Positions 23,895 through 33,495 are shown, counted from the first letter of the stretch. The stretch is 64,000 bases of DNA from Yersinia bercovieri ATCC 43970 (GCF_013282745.1 NZ_CP054044.1:2604001-2668000), one strand, 5' to 3'. The notes: generated by a model not told the origin, from the sequence alone. Program-made: numbers and translations.

Positions 23895-24436
23895 ATACTG
23901 CACACGTCAGGCAGTTGGTTGTCTCTGCTATCAAGGGAAATACAGATGCAGAGACTCGCGTTTATTCCCCGCGTGACTGGCCAACCACCGAGGAGATGTA
24001 TCCGGTTATTCTGGTGCAAACCCTTATCGAGGAAAAGCAGTCATTAGGCCGTAACGCTCCCCAATTCAACACCATCACCACCGTGCGCATTACAGGCCGG
24101 TTGCAGGAGTTGGACGGTGAAAATGAGAATGACGGGGCGAATAAGGCAGAGTTGTCGCTTGAGCGGTTGCGAGAACAAATTGAACGAGCGGTAATCAACA
24201 GTTACGACCTCACACGCCAAATACAGCAGTTTGCCCGAGTTCGCTCAACCATTGATCTGGATTCAAGTGGTGAAGGGCATCTGGCTCAACTACTGATGGA
24301 ACTGGATATTGAGTATTACCAAGGCCCAGAGGATTTTTACCCCATTGTGGGCGATCCACTGGAGGGCATCGATATCACTATGTCTATGCCAGACGGCACC
24401 ACCGAACCTGTGGTTTCAATAGACCTTTCGGAGTAA
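23891..24436 (+). CDS. Probable tail terminator / head-tail adaptor
   Basis: A 181-residue protein with the layout expected of a Mu gpK / lambda gpU-like tail-end protein: an N-terminal helix, a WPTTEEMYPVILVQTLIEEK strand region, and an acidic beta-rich C-terminus. It lies between the last head gene and the sheath, where tail completion proteins are encoded. No firm family is recognised. Confidence 0.6.
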   Translation: MNTAHVRQLVVSAIKGNTDAETRVYSPRDWPTTEEMYPVILVQTLIEEKQSLGRNAPQFNTITTVRITGRLQELDGENENDGANKAELSLERLREQIERAVINSYDLTRQIQQFARVRSTIDLDSSGEGHLAQLLMELDIEYYQGPEDFYPIVGDPLEGIDITMSMPDGTTEPVVSIDLSE

Positions 24437-24441
24437 ACCCC

Positions 24442-24633
24442 ATGATTGTTAAACCCGTAGCCGGTCGCACTGTACGCGACCCGGTTAAGGGTACCTTTTT
24501 GCCTGAATCCGGCGCTGAGGTTCCCGATAACTCATTTTGGCGTCGTCGTTTAAACGACGGTGATGTGGTGCGCGAACAACCTAAAGAGGTTAACCCCGCA
24601 CCCGAAACCACCAAAGCGGAGAAAACCAAATAA
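24442..24633 (+). CDS. DUF2635 family protein
   Basis: A 63-residue protein with the DUF2635 pattern: VKPVAGRTVRDPVKGTFLP, then PDNSFWRRRLNDGDV. This family regularly sits immediately before the sheath gene in Mu-like contractile phages and is equivalent to small Mu proteins near gpL. Function is unknown. It overlaps the sheath start by one base. Confidence 0.82.
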   Translation: MIVKPVAGRTVRDPVKGTFLPESGAEVPDNSFWRRRLNDGDVVREQPKEVNPAPETTKAEKTK

Positions 24634-26123
24634 TGACCATTCCCTTTACTCATATTCCGAGCAATCTTCGGACGCCGCTTTTCTTCGCTGAATTTGATAA
24701 CTCACAGGCGAACACGGCGACAACGACGCAGCGAACTTTAATCATCGGCCAGATGTTGGCTTCAGGCTCGTTACCTGCGGATATTCCGGCACTGGTTTCC
24801 TCAGTGGCTACCGTGGCGGGGCAAGCTGGCGCAGGTTCAATGTTGCATGGTCAGATGGCTGCATACTTAGCGAATGACATCGCCGGTGAGATCTACATTT
24901 TACCGGTGAGCGATGCGGGATCCATGGTGGCGGCAGCAGGTAAGATTACCGTGACCACGCAGGCATCAGCAACTGGGGTTATCTCTTTGTATATCGCGGG
25001 GATTCGGGTGCAAGTCGCGGTGGTGGCGACTGATGAGGTGGCAGAGATTGCCACGGCATTAACCGCCGCCATCAATGCCGCCAGCGCCTTGCCTGTCACT
25101 GCTGCTGCGGTGGATGCGGTCATCACGCTCACCGCTAAAAACAAAGGTGCCCACGGTAACACGATTGATTTACGGCTGAATTATCTGGGCGGTGCTGGCG
25201 GGGAAACAACACCAGATAGTTTGGTGCTGACGTTGACACCGATGGCTGGCGGTGCGGGTGCGCCTGAACTGGATGATGCGCTGGCTAATTTGCAGGACAG
25301 GACCTTTGATTTCATTATCAATCCATACACTGACACCGCGTCACTGAATAAAATCAAAGAGTTCTTGTCAGACAGCTCCGGCCGCTGGAGTTATGCCGAG
25401 CAGCTCTATGGCCATAGCTTTGCGGCTCAATCTGGGACTTATGGGCAACTGACTGCGGCAGGCGAATTGCGTAACGATCAGCATGCTTCTCTGTTGGGGG
25501 TAAACGGCTCTCCGACACCAAGCTATATCTGGTCTGCGGCCTATGTCGGCGCGATTGCGCAAAGTTTACGTAATGACCCCGGACGCCCGTTACAAACATT
25601 AGCGATTAGTGGCGTACTGGCCCCGCCACTGGCCAGTCGCTTTACGCTGACTGAGCGTAATAACCTGCTGCACAGCGGGATCTCCACAGTCACTGTGACG
25701 GATGATGGGACGGTTCAGGTGGAAAATATCATTACCACCTATCAGAAAAACAAATATGGCGCGGAAGATGACAGCTATTTGCAAATTGAGACCTTATTCC
25801 TGCTGATGTTTGTCACTCGATTCCTGCGTACTCAGGTAACGTCGAAATTCGCCCGTATGAAGCTGGCGGCCGATGGCACCCGTTTTGCCCCCGGCTCGGC
25901 GATTATCACCCCGAACGTGATCCGCGCTGAATTGATTGCCCAGTACCAGACGTTGGAATTTAACGGCTATGTGCAGGATGCCAAAGGGTTTGCCAAGGGA
26001 TTGAAGGTCGAAAAAAGCGCCAGTAACCCGAACCGCGTTGATGTGCTGTGGACGGGTGTCCTGATCAATCAGTTGCGCATCTTCGCCGTTCTTAACCAAT
26101 TCCGCCTTCAGGCATCAGCATAA
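24633..26123 (+). CDS. Contractile tail sheath protein, Mu gpL-like
   Basis: A 496-residue sheath subunit. IPSNLRTPLFFAEFDNSQA at the N-terminus and the C-terminal block LTSKFARMKLAADGTRFAPG-type sequence with ADVLWTGVLINQLRIFAVL-like ending are typical of the Mu-type sheath family with a subtilisin-like fold domain. Its presence shows a contractile (myovirus) tail, in contrast to the lambda-like head. A ribosome site is supplied by the end of the preceding gene. Confidence 0.92.
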   Translation: MTIPFTHIPSNLRTPLFFAEFDNSQANTATTTQRTLIIGQMLASGSLPADIPALVSSVATVAGQAGAGSMLHGQMAAYLANDIAGEIYILPVSDAGSMVAAAGKITVTTQASATGVISLYIAGIRVQVAVVATDEVAEIATALTAAINAASALPVTAAAVDAVITLTAKNKGAHGNTIDLRLNYLGGAGGETTPDSLVLTLTPMAGGAGAPELDDALANLQDRTFDFIINPYTDTASLNKIKEFLSDSSGRWSYAEQLYGHSFAAQSGTYGQLTAAGELRNDQHASLLGVNGSPTPSYIWSAAYVGAIAQSLRNDPGRPLQTLAISGVLAPPLASRFTLTERNNLLHSGISTVTVTDDGTVQVENIITTYQKNKYGAEDDSYLQIETLFLLMFVTRFLRTQVTSKFARMKLAADGTRFAPGSAIITPNVIRAELIAQYQTLEFNGYVQDAKGFAKGLKVEKSASNPNRVDVLWTGVLINQLRIFAVLNQFRLQASA

Positions 26124-26135
26124 GGATTCATTATC

Positions 26136-26510
26136 ATGGGTGATACATCCAATCGCCTCGCCGGGACAGCTTATGTCACCGTTGACGGTCTGACTATTAT
26201 GGTGGCGGGGCAATTCAAATACAGCCCCTCAAAATTCAAACGTGAAACCCTGACCGGCATGGATGGGGTGCATGGTTATAAAGAGACCTTTAACGCGCCG
26301 TTTATCTCCTGCCAAATCCGCGACAGTGGCGGCACGTCAATCAGTGATTTTAACGATCAAACCAATGTCAATATTGTCTGTGAACTGGCCAATGGCAAAA
26401 CGATTATCGGCAGTGGTATGTGGTCGGTAAATACCCAGGAAGTGGACAGCACCGAGGCCACCGCTGATATGCGCTGGGAAGGTGGCTCGGTCTCGGTAAC
26501 GGAGAACTAA
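26136..26510 (+). CDS. Tail tube protein, Mu gpM-like
   Basis: A 124-residue inner-tube subunit. GTAYVTVDGLTIMVAGQFKY and RETLTGMDGVHGYKETFNAP are typical of Mu-like tube proteins, which form stacked hexamers inside the sheath. It sits 12 bp after the sheath gene with a clear ribosome site and one base before the chaperone gene. Confidence 0.9.
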   Translation: MGDTSNRLAGTAYVTVDGLTIMVAGQFKYSPSKFKRETLTGMDGVHGYKETFNAPFISCQIRDSGGTSISDFNDQTNVNIVCELANGKTIIGSGMWSVNTQEVDSTEATADMRWEGGSVSVTEN

Positions 26511-26511
26511 G

Positions 26512-26814
26512 ATGTCTGAACTGGAACGCACTAAAACAGTCCCCCTCGTTAAAGCCATCAGCCACGACGCGACTAAAACCACCTATGAGGCCATCGAACT
26601 CAGTGAACCGATATTGATTCAGGTTCAGCAGTTCTATGACGAACAAGCCAAGTCTGGCTCACTCAGCGCGATGGGATTGCTCATTTCTCTGGTGTCGAAT
26701 GTGCCGCGTGAAGCCATCAAAAAAATGGCGTTCACCGACTATAAAGCCTGTGAGGTCTACATGATGAGTTTTTTAGCCTACTCCCCGCCGCCGGAGAGTG
26801 GGGTAATGAGCTAG
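26512..26814 (+). CDS. Tail assembly chaperone, short form (gp41-like)
   Basis: A 100-residue zero-frame product of the tail assembly chaperone gene. LSEPILIQVQQFYDEQAKSG and LLISLVSNVPREAIKKMAF are typical of the Mu gp41 / P2 gpE family. It binds the tape measure during tail assembly. Stop is at 26812-26814, but a slippery heptamer about 40 bases earlier allows a longer product. Confidence 0.87.
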   Translation: MSELERTKTVPLVKAISHDATKTTYEAIELSEPILIQVQQFYDEQAKSGSLSAMGLLISLVSNVPREAIKKMAFTDYKACEVYMMSFLAYSPPPESGVMS

Positions 26815-26939
26815 CAGATGTGACCTATTACTATGGGTGGGGGCCAGCAGATGCATGGTCCCTGACCTATAGCCGATTGCAGTGGTGGTATCAGCAGGCG
26901 GTCAGAATTAACAAGGTTAAGGCAGGCAAAAATGGGTAA
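26512..26939 (+). CDS. Tail assembly chaperone, -1 frameshift extension
   Basis: The zero-frame codons AGT TTT TTA contain T TTT TTA (26769-26775), a classical -1 slippery heptamer. After slipping, the frame stays open to TAA 26937-26939 and encodes an extension containing ADVTYYYGWGPADAWSL, the aromatic pattern seen in P2 gpE' and GpE-type proteins. The fused product would have about 142 residues. Stop overlaps the tape measure start. Frameshifting is established for this gene pair in P2 and Mu-like phages. Confidence 0.8.
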
Positions 26940-28797
26940 TGCATTTGATTTTGAACTGACCGCGACAGATCAAGCCTCAGCCTCCATTCAGCGTATCGAA
27001 GAGGCGGTTAAAAACCTTATTCCTGATCTGGATAAAACCCGTGACGGACTTAAGTTGGGCGGACAAGAATCGGTTGAGGGTATTGACGACCTGAACACGC
27101 GGTTAAAGGGCATGGGACAGTTTGCCCGCGAAGGTGTTCAGTTTGTGGGTGATTTGGTGCCACCGCTGAAAATGGTGGGGGAAATTGGCAGTAAGGCACT
27201 CAGCTTTGGGGCGCTTGGCGCGGTGGGTTATATCGGTTTCAAAGCGGCTCAGGGGTTAAGCGCCGCCGCTGATTCAGCCTATTCGCTTGATGTTGCGGCA
27301 AAAAATGCCGGGATGTCCGTTGATGAGTTTAGCCGTGTCAGCGGTGCGATGCAGATATTGGGGGTGGATAGCGCCGCCGCCCGTCAATCTGTTGAGGGGT
27401 TATACAAGACGTTCAACGATCCCCTGTGGGCACGAAATGACACCACACAGGCATTGCTGGCTCAGAACGGGATTGTCATTGAACGCCTCAAAGATGGCAC
27501 AGCAGATGTATACAAGACGCTGGACAACGTCGCCAAGATATTCCCTAAATTATCCCCGCAGACTCAAAAAACATTGGCGGATGCTTTAGGGCTGGATGCC
27601 AATTTTTTGACATTAATGCGAGAGGGTGTCAGGTACAAAGAGCTACTGACAAAATCAGATACACTCGGCTTAACGGTAGATCCGGCATTGAATCAGCAAC
27701 TCACCGAATTAGACCGTAACATAGCCGAGGTGAGCGCTGCATGGGATGGATTAAAACAGCGCGGCCAGAATAAGTTTTATAGTGCGATCCTGTCAGATGG
27801 TTCAGTTAAAGACGGGATAGAAGGTGTCACCGATGTCGTCACTAATGGTATAGACAGTATTTCAGTTGCGCATTTTTTAGGGCTAAACAGGGGGAAAGAA
27901 GCGGAGCAGTTACGCCGTGGTTATAACGACCCCGAGTTTTATAAAAATCTGAACGAGTGGGATAAGGTTGGGTCAGATTACGGAATAATGACTGAGGGTT
28001 ATCGGAAGAAGTATGAACAGCATTATGGCCCTAAAGATGAGCAAGAAAAACAAAAGCTAGCAGCCCCTGAAAATACGCCTTATCCGTTAACACCATCAGC
28101 GGCTTCAACCTCAAAATCAGGACAGGATGCGTTAGGTGTCAGAAATAATAATCCGGGCAATTTAAGAGTAGCGCCTAACGCTACAGGTAAAAATGGGGGG
28201 TTCTCCACGTTTGCTAATCCTCAGGAGGGGATCGCAGCTCTTTCTCGGCAACTGCAACTCTATGGTGATAGAGGAAACAATACACTATCCGGTATTTTGC
28301 ATACTTACGCGCCAAACACAGAAAATAATACGCAGGGTTATATTAATGCGGTTTCAGGTGCGACAGGGGCAAACCCGTATGAGCGGTTAGATCTTCACTC
28401 ACCTGAAGTATTGAAAAAATTGGTTACGGCCATCATTGGACATGAAAATGGCTATCAGCCTTATAGCCCTGAAGATATTGATAGTGGTATTAACACGTCG
28501 ATTAATGATGACCGCTGGAAAGGATTACGTAATCCTAATATTTTGCTGTCGCAGAGGCGATCTCTATCGCCTAAAGAGCCTGACCCCTCAAAAGAAAATA
28601 TCACAGGCAATCCATCATCATCAATTTTGACACCACCCAATAATAGTAGCCGGGACATTAATGATATCACCCAAGATATGGGTGGCGATAAGTCAGAAAT
28701 TGAAATTACGCTGATCACGGATAAAACAGGAGAACGTCAGAAAATAACCGCGCCAAAGGGGGCGAAAATATCAACATCAATGAGTTACCCGGCGTAA
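26932..28797 (+). CDS. Tail tape measure protein with C-terminal lysozyme-like domain
   Basis: A 621-residue protein that sets tail length and lies in the tube lumen. The N-terminal half is helical, with a hydrophobic region around residues 80-120 (ALSFGALGAVGYIGFKAAQG). The C-terminal part (residues about 400-510) contains NNNPGNLRVAP and TFANPQEGIAALSRQL, the pattern of phage structural lysozyme/transglycosylase domains that open the cell wall during injection. It is rather short, implying a short tail. Confidence 0.87.
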   Translation: MGNAFDFELTATDQASASIQRIEEAVKNLIPDLDKTRDGLKLGGQESVEGIDDLNTRLKGMGQFAREGVQFVGDLVPPLKMVGEIGSKALSFGALGAVGYIGFKAAQGLSAAADSAYSLDVAAKNAGMSVDEFSRVSGAMQILGVDSAAARQSVEGLYKTFNDPLWARNDTTQALLAQNGIVIERLKDGTADVYKTLDNVAKIFPKLSPQTQKTLADALGLDANFLTLMREGVRYKELLTKSDTLGLTVDPALNQQLTELDRNIAEVSAAWDGLKQRGQNKFYSAILSDGSVKDGIEGVTDVVTNGIDSISVAHFLGLNRGKEAEQLRRGYNDPEFYKNLNEWDKVGSDYGIMTEGYRKKYEQHYGPKDEQEKQKLAAPENTPYPLTPSAASTSKSGQDALGVRNNNPGNLRVAPNATGKNGGFSTFANPQEGIAALSRQLQLYGDRGNNTLSGILHTYAPNTENNTQGYINAVSGATGANPYERLDLHSPEVLKKLVTAIIGHENGYQPYSPEDIDSGINTSINDDRWKGLRNPNILLSQRRSLSPKEPDPSKENITGNPSSSILTPPNNSSRDINDITQDMGGDKSEIEITLITDKTGERQKITAPKGAKISTSMSYPA

Positions 28798-28812
28798 TAA
28801 CGAACAACCATC

Positions 28813-28838
28813 AACCTCGCTTCTGGCGGGGTTTTTTA
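28813..28838 (+). terminator. Terminator inside the tail operon
   Basis: CCTCGC (28815-28820) pairs with GCGGGG (28826-28831), then TTTTTT. It lies only about 15 bases before the next ribosome site, so downstream tail genes depend on Q read-through or on partial termination that lowers their level. Confidence 0.8.
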
Positions 28839-28854
28839 TTTTCAGGGGGTGGAA

Positions 28855-30261
28855 ATGTCACTGATCAGCAATGCACTTTCTGATTTATTGGGTACTGGGG
28901 GCGATAGCTGGCAGTGGTCAGAACATCTTCACCCCGCCTCTTTCCGTGGGGTTCCCTTTGCGGTTATCAGTGCGGAAGGTGTTTTCGGTCGCCGGCAGGC
29001 CATTCATGAATACCCTTATCGCGATACTGCATGGATTGAGGATCTGGGCCGCGCGACTCGCCGCCTGACCATCCGTGGTTTTCTTATTCAGAGTAGCGGC
29101 CTTTATAACGCGCCCGATGTTATGACCCAGCGCGATTCATTGATCGCGGCCTGTGAAATGCCCGATGCAGGGACATTAGTACACCCAACGCTGGGCGAAA
29201 TGACTGTCAGTATTCCCGAAAGCGGTCTTCGCCTGAATGAAGGGGCGGAGTCAGGACGGGTTTTTGAATTTACGCTGACCATTATTGAGTCGGGTTTACG
29301 GGTATTTTCTGTTACCAGCTCCGCAGATGCGGTTTCGTCGATTCAGTCATCATGGTTTGGTCTGGCCTCCAAGTCCGTCACCACCTTTATTGCCACGGTC
29401 AAAGGCGAGATCCGTTCAGTGACTCAAACCATCAGAACGCTAAAAAGTACCGCCGCATTCTGGGTCAACATGGTGAACTCAACCACCAGTGAGGCAACAA
29501 ATCTCGGGAATGTCCTCCGTTCAACCCTCGGACGTGATCGTTATGGCCGCTTTAATCACGGTACGGTTGGGGGGAGCGTGTCAGGGGCCACGGCGTCCGT
29601 CAGCACGCAGAGTGACACAACGGACCTGTCCGCGCTGGTGGACCAACGAATGGCTGTTTCAGTCGAGGGGCGGGCATCACTCGCGGCTGCTACCGATGCC
29701 TTGACCGAGGCCGCAACGGTAGCAGCACATGCCAATGCGGTTCTGGCTGTCGTGAATGCCATCTTGGCCAGCGGAGCCAGTACCCTTGATTTAATCCGCA
29801 TGATGCAAGAATTAACGGCAATCAATGACGACACTTTTCGACCCAATCCCGGCGACAGCAATACCGCCGCCGCCAGTTATCAGCTCATTATTGTGTTGTG
29901 TGCGGGCGCGATGGTGTTTGCCGCGTCGCAATATCAACCGGAAAGCTATGACGATGCAGTCGATATATTGACGCGGGTCTGTGATGTGGTAGACGGTGCC
30001 GCGCTTTCAGCGGCTGATACAGGCAATGATGAGGTGTATCAGTCATTAATTACGTTACGTGAGTCCATCGTCACGCTGTTACAGCAGACGGGCGCCAACC
30101 TGTCTCGCGTTGAGATAGTCAATTTTAACCGCTCACTGCCCGCGCTAAATCTGGCCAACCGGCTCTATCAGGATGCCCGCCGGGGTGATGCACTGGTGAA
30201 AATGGCGGTGCCTGTTCATCCGGCATTCATGCCCCTTCGATTTAAGGCGCTGAATTCATGA
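28855..30261 (+). CDS. DNA circularisation protein family, Mu gpN-like
   Basis: A 468-residue tail protein of the gpN (DNA_circ_N) family. HPASFRGVPFAVISAEGVFG and HEYPYRDTAWIEDLGR with RRLTIRGFLI mark the N-terminal domain. Despite the name, in Mu-like tails it is a structural hub component linking tube and baseplate. ATG 28855 follows AGGGGG; the GTG two codons earlier is less likely. It overlaps the next gene by four bases. Confidence 0.9.
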   Translation: MSLISNALSDLLGTGGDSWQWSEHLHPASFRGVPFAVISAEGVFGRRQAIHEYPYRDTAWIEDLGRATRRLTIRGFLIQSSGLYNAPDVMTQRDSLIAACEMPDAGTLVHPTLGEMTVSIPESGLRLNEGAESGRVFEFTLTIIESGLRVFSVTSSADAVSSIQSSWFGLASKSVTTFIATVKGEIRSVTQTIRTLKSTAAFWVNMVNSTTSEATNLGNVLRSTLGRDRYGRFNHGTVGGSVSGATASVSTQSDTTDLSALVDQRMAVSVEGRASLAAATDALTEAATVAAHANAVLAVVNAILASGASTLDLIRMMQELTAINDDTFRPNPGDSNTAAASYQLIIVLCAGAMVFAASQYQPESYDDAVDILTRVCDVVDGAALSAADTGNDEVYQSLITLRESIVTLLQQTGANLSRVEIVNFNRSLPALNLANRLYQDARRGDALVKMAVPVHPAFMPLRFKALNS

Positions 30262-31331
30262 GTGATGACTTGACGCTACGTATTGGCAATAAGCTGATCA
30301 CGGGCTGGGACAATATCCGTGTCACTCGCAGCATAGAGCGGTTACCCAGCGATTTCAGCCTGTCATTGATGGACCTTTATCCGGGCAGTGATAACCAGCA
30401 GTGGGTCAACCCCGGCGACCCCTGCGTGGTTAATTTGGGTGATGATATGGTGCTGACCGGGTATATCGACCGCTGGGCACCGATGATCAGCCGTAATCGC
30501 CGCGAAGTGAGGGCGACGGGGCGGAGCAAGTGCCAAGACTTGGTTGATTGCTCCGCTGAGTGGCCAAACAATGTGATCAGCCAATCAACAGCGCTACAGA
30601 TAGCCCAACGATTGGCGCAGCCCTACAGCATTACGGTGACGACTGATGTGACCGACTTGGATATTGTCCCCCAATTTACATTGAACTGGGGTGAATCCTC
30701 GCAGGAAATCATCGACCGCATTACCCGCTGGGCGGCGCTGCTCTATTACGACCTGCCCGATGGGAACCTCTATCTGACTCGGGTGGGGACGCGCAAAGCG
30801 GCCAGCGGTGTCGCGCAGGGTATCAATATCGAAGACGCCGCGTATAACTCCGGTATGGATCAGCGCTTTTCTGACTACATTGGTGTATCGATGTCGGTGA
30901 GCCAACTTCAGGAGCAGGTACAGGACGCCGGATATGGCGCGGTGACGTTAGCCCGCAGTCGCGATCCTGAAGCGGCCAAAATGCGTTATCGCAACCGTAT
31001 TATCATTGTTGAAAGCACGATGAAAGCGCTAAAACTGGCCCAGCAGTGCATCGACTGGGAAATGAACCGCCGCTATGGGCGCTCTAAAGAGCTGCTGGTA
31101 ACGGTCGATAGCTGGCGCGATAAAGACGGGAAGTTATGGGAACCCAACACCCTGATCCCGATTGATTTGCCTATCTTTGGCTTAAAGGATGAACTCTGGC
31201 TGTTATCGGAGGTGACCTATCTCAAAGACGACCATGGCACCTCAGCTCAAATGGTGCTGATGCCGCCTGAAGCCTTTACCGTTCAGCCTTATCAGTTCTA
31301 TTCAAACCTTATGGAGTTGAACCCACGATGA
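30258..31331 (+). CDS. Baseplate hub protein, Mu gpP-like
   Basis: A 357-residue hub protein. Features include VTRSIERLPSDFSLSLMDL and GYIDRWAPMISRNRREVR near residues 25-90, then NWGESSQEIIDRITRWAALL. This is the phage late-control D / gpP family that forms the trimeric or hexameric hub onto which the spike docks. It overlaps both neighbours by four bases. Confidence 0.9.
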   Translation: MSDDLTLRIGNKLITGWDNIRVTRSIERLPSDFSLSLMDLYPGSDNQQWVNPGDPCVVNLGDDMVLTGYIDRWAPMISRNRREVRATGRSKCQDLVDCSAEWPNNVISQSTALQIAQRLAQPYSITVTTDVTDLDIVPQFTLNWGESSQEIIDRITRWAALLYYDLPDGNLYLTRVGTRKAASGVAQGINIEDAAYNSGMDQRFSDYIGVSMSVSQLQEQVQDAGYGAVTLARSRDPEAAKMRYRNRIIIVESTMKALKLAQQCIDWEMNRRYGRSKELLVTVDSWRDKDGKLWEPNTLIPIDLPIFGLKDELWLLSEVTYLKDDHGTSAQMVLMPPEAFTVQPYQFYSNLMELNPR

Positions 31332-31921
31332 GCGAATCAGGGCAGCTATCCCAACTATATCGCCAGATAAAAATGATACTCGGGATAGGACGGGTCACAG
31401 CCAGCAATGATGGCGGCACCGTTCAAACCGTTCAATATCAAACCCCGCTTGAAGTCCGTGATGATACGCCGAGATTGGCTGAGTTTGGTTTTTCGTCAGG
31501 GTTACCCGCTAACACCGATGTGGTTATTGGGTTCCTCGGTGGTGACAGGTCAAGCGCAGTCATTATTGGCTCAAATCATCAGTCTTTTCGTCATACCGGA
31601 CTCAATACGGGTGAAACGGTGATCTATTCGCAGTGGGGGCAATACATCAAGTTAACCGAAACCGGCATCATTATTGAGGCCAATGGTCAGCCGGTCACGG
31701 TCAACAATGCCACTGAGGTGACGGTTAATGCCGCGGTAAAAGTGCGCCTAAATACCCCGTTACTGGAGGTCAGCGGCGATATTGTCGATAACGCTGGCAG
31801 CAATGGCACCACGCTGAAAACCCTACGCGAAGCCTATAACACCCACAATCACCAACTGAAAAATGTGCAGGGCGGTAGCGCGACATTAACCAGTGAAGTG
31901 ACGGGGAAGGTGGTTGAATGA
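31328..31921 (+). CDS. Baseplate spike protein, Mu gp45-like
   Basis: A 197-residue protein with an OB-fold N-terminal region (TPRLAEFGFSSGLPANTDVV then GFLGGDRSSAVIIG) and a C-terminal beta-helix-like portion with valine and threonine repeats ending near THNHQLKNVQGGS, a likely metal-binding tip with His-x-His. It would be the membrane-piercing tail tip. It overlaps adjacent genes by four bases. Confidence 0.88.
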   Translation: MSESGQLSQLYRQIKMILGIGRVTASNDGGTVQTVQYQTPLEVRDDTPRLAEFGFSSGLPANTDVVIGFLGGDRSSAVIIGSNHQSFRHTGLNTGETVIYSQWGQYIKLTETGIIIEANGQPVTVNNATEVTVNAAVKVRLNTPLLEVSGDIVDNAGSNGTTLKTLREAYNTHNHQLKNVQGGSATLTSEVTGKVVE

Positions 31922-32355
31922 CAACAGATATCAAAACAGTCTGGGAACCGGACAAATTGCTGGGCGACTGGCAAACCGGCGGCGGTGGGTTGTTGGATGG
32001 TGATGATTTAGAGACTGCCATTTTAATTAGCCTGTTCACGGACCGGTTGGCCCGTTCTGATGACGCTATTGACGGCGACGATCGGCGCGGGTGGTGGGGT
32101 GATACCGGGTCACAGTACCCCATAGGTTCCCGTCTGTGGTTGCTGCGCCGCGAAAAGCTCACCACCAAGGTAGCGCTAAAGGCTGAAGACTATGCCAATG
32201 AAGCCTTAACTTGGTTGCTTGATGATGGTGTGGTGACGGCAATCAGTATCAATGCTCAGATAGTGTTTCCCAACCGAATCAATCTCATTATCAGCTATCA
32301 ACAACCTGCGCAAACACAGGCGTCTGTTAAATTTTCATGGGTATGGGAGACCTAA
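31918..32355 (+). CDS. Baseplate wedge protein, Mu gp46-like
   Basis: A 145-residue gp46 family protein. DTGSQYPIGSRLWLLRREK matches the Gly-Asp-x-Gly-Ser-x-Leu-Trp region of the family, and EALTWLLDDGV occurs next. It corresponds to T4 gp25-like wedge proteins in Mu-type tails. It overlaps the spike gene by four bases. Confidence 0.88.
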   Translation: MTTDIKTVWEPDKLLGDWQTGGGGLLDGDDLETAILISLFTDRLARSDDAIDGDDRRGWWGDTGSQYPIGSRLWLLRREKLTTKVALKAEDYANEALTWLLDDGVVTAISINAQIVFPNRINLIISYQQPAQTQASVKFSWVWET

Positions 32356-32358
32356 TAT

Positions 32359-33495
32359 ATGCCATTTAATCGCCCCACATTAAGCGAACTGCGCCAGCGC
32401 AACCTGTCTTATATTCAATCAGAACTCAAAACCGGCGGTAATTTATTACGTTTCTCCAATATCGGCGTGATCAGTGATGCTGATGCCGGAATGGCGCATC
32501 TGCATTATGGTTATCTGGATTATATCGCGCTGCAATCCACGCCTTATAATGCCACCGATGAATATCTTGCCGCGTGGGCCGCGTTGAAAGATGTGTTTCG
32601 CAAGCCAGCCAACCCCGCCACCTCTCCTATCGTCGAATTTAGTGGCACTACAGGCCGTGTGATTACCGCTGGGAGCCTGTTAAATCGGGCCGATGGTTAT
32701 CAATATCGCCTCGATCATGAGGTCACGCTGGGCGCGGGTGGTTCCGCCACCGGGTCAATCACTGCGGTGCTGCCAAGCGTATTGGATGATACCACGGGGG
32801 GCGGTATTGCCGGGAATGTCGATGCAGGGACATCTCTGACATTGGATGTGGCCATCGATGGCGTTCTGTCGGTGGCCACCGCCACAGTTAAGATATCTGG
32901 CGGCGCTGATATTGAATCAGAAGATGCTTTTCGTTCTCGTATGCTGCTGGCTTATCAAAACACCCCTCAAGGCGGCAACGATACCGATTATCGCGGCTGG
33001 GCTTTGGCTGTGCCGGGTGTAACGCGTTGTTGGGTGAAGCGCCGCTTGCAGGGGGTGGGCACGGTCGGTATTTATATCATGTGTGATGGCAATGATTCAG
33101 GCGGCTTTCCGGTCGGGACTGACGGCGTATCTCAGCTTGAAGAGTGGGGCGCGGTAAAAGCGACCGGTGATCAGGGGCGGGTAGCCGACCACATTTATCC
33201 CTTACAGCCTATTATCGCCATCATCTATGTCTGTGCCCCGGTAGCGGCCCCGGTGAATTTTGTGATTAGCGGCATCTCTACGGCAGATAGCGAAACCACC
33301 ACAGCAATAAACACGGCCATTGACGAGGTGTTTTTTACTGAGGGCGAGCCGGGCGGTAAAATTTTACTGTCGTCACTGCTGCTGGCCATCGGTGATGTGA
33401 CAGGCACCAGTGGTTTTATTCTCGACTCCCCAACGACTAACATCCAGCTTGAAACCGGACAATTACCTCTCCGGGGCGCGGTGACCTACCTATGA
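32359..33495 (+). CDS. Baseplate J-like protein, Mu gp47-like
   Basis: A 378-residue wedge protein of the baseplate J family. Visible hallmarks include TPQGGNDTDYRGWALAVPGV and TRCWVKRRLQGVGTVGIYIM, which are typical of the middle of gp47. It starts three bases after the previous stop and overlaps the following gene by four bases. It connects the hub to the sheath in the baseplate. Confidence 0.92.
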   Translation: MPFNRPTLSELRQRNLSYIQSELKTGGNLLRFSNIGVISDADAGMAHLHYGYLDYIALQSTPYNATDEYLAAWAALKDVFRKPANPATSPIVEFSGTTGRVITAGSLLNRADGYQYRLDHEVTLGAGGSATGSITAVLPSVLDDTTGGGIAGNVDAGTSLTLDVAIDGVLSVATATVKISGGADIESEDAFRSRMLLAYQNTPQGGNDTDYRGWALAVPGVTRCWVKRRLQGVGTVGIYIMCDGNDSGGFPVGTDGVSQLEEWGAVKATGDQGRVADHIYPLQPIIAIIYVCAPVAAPVNFVISGISTADSETTTAINTAIDEVFFTEGEPGGKILLSSLLLAIGDVTGTSGFILDSPTTNIQLETGQLPLRGAVTYL

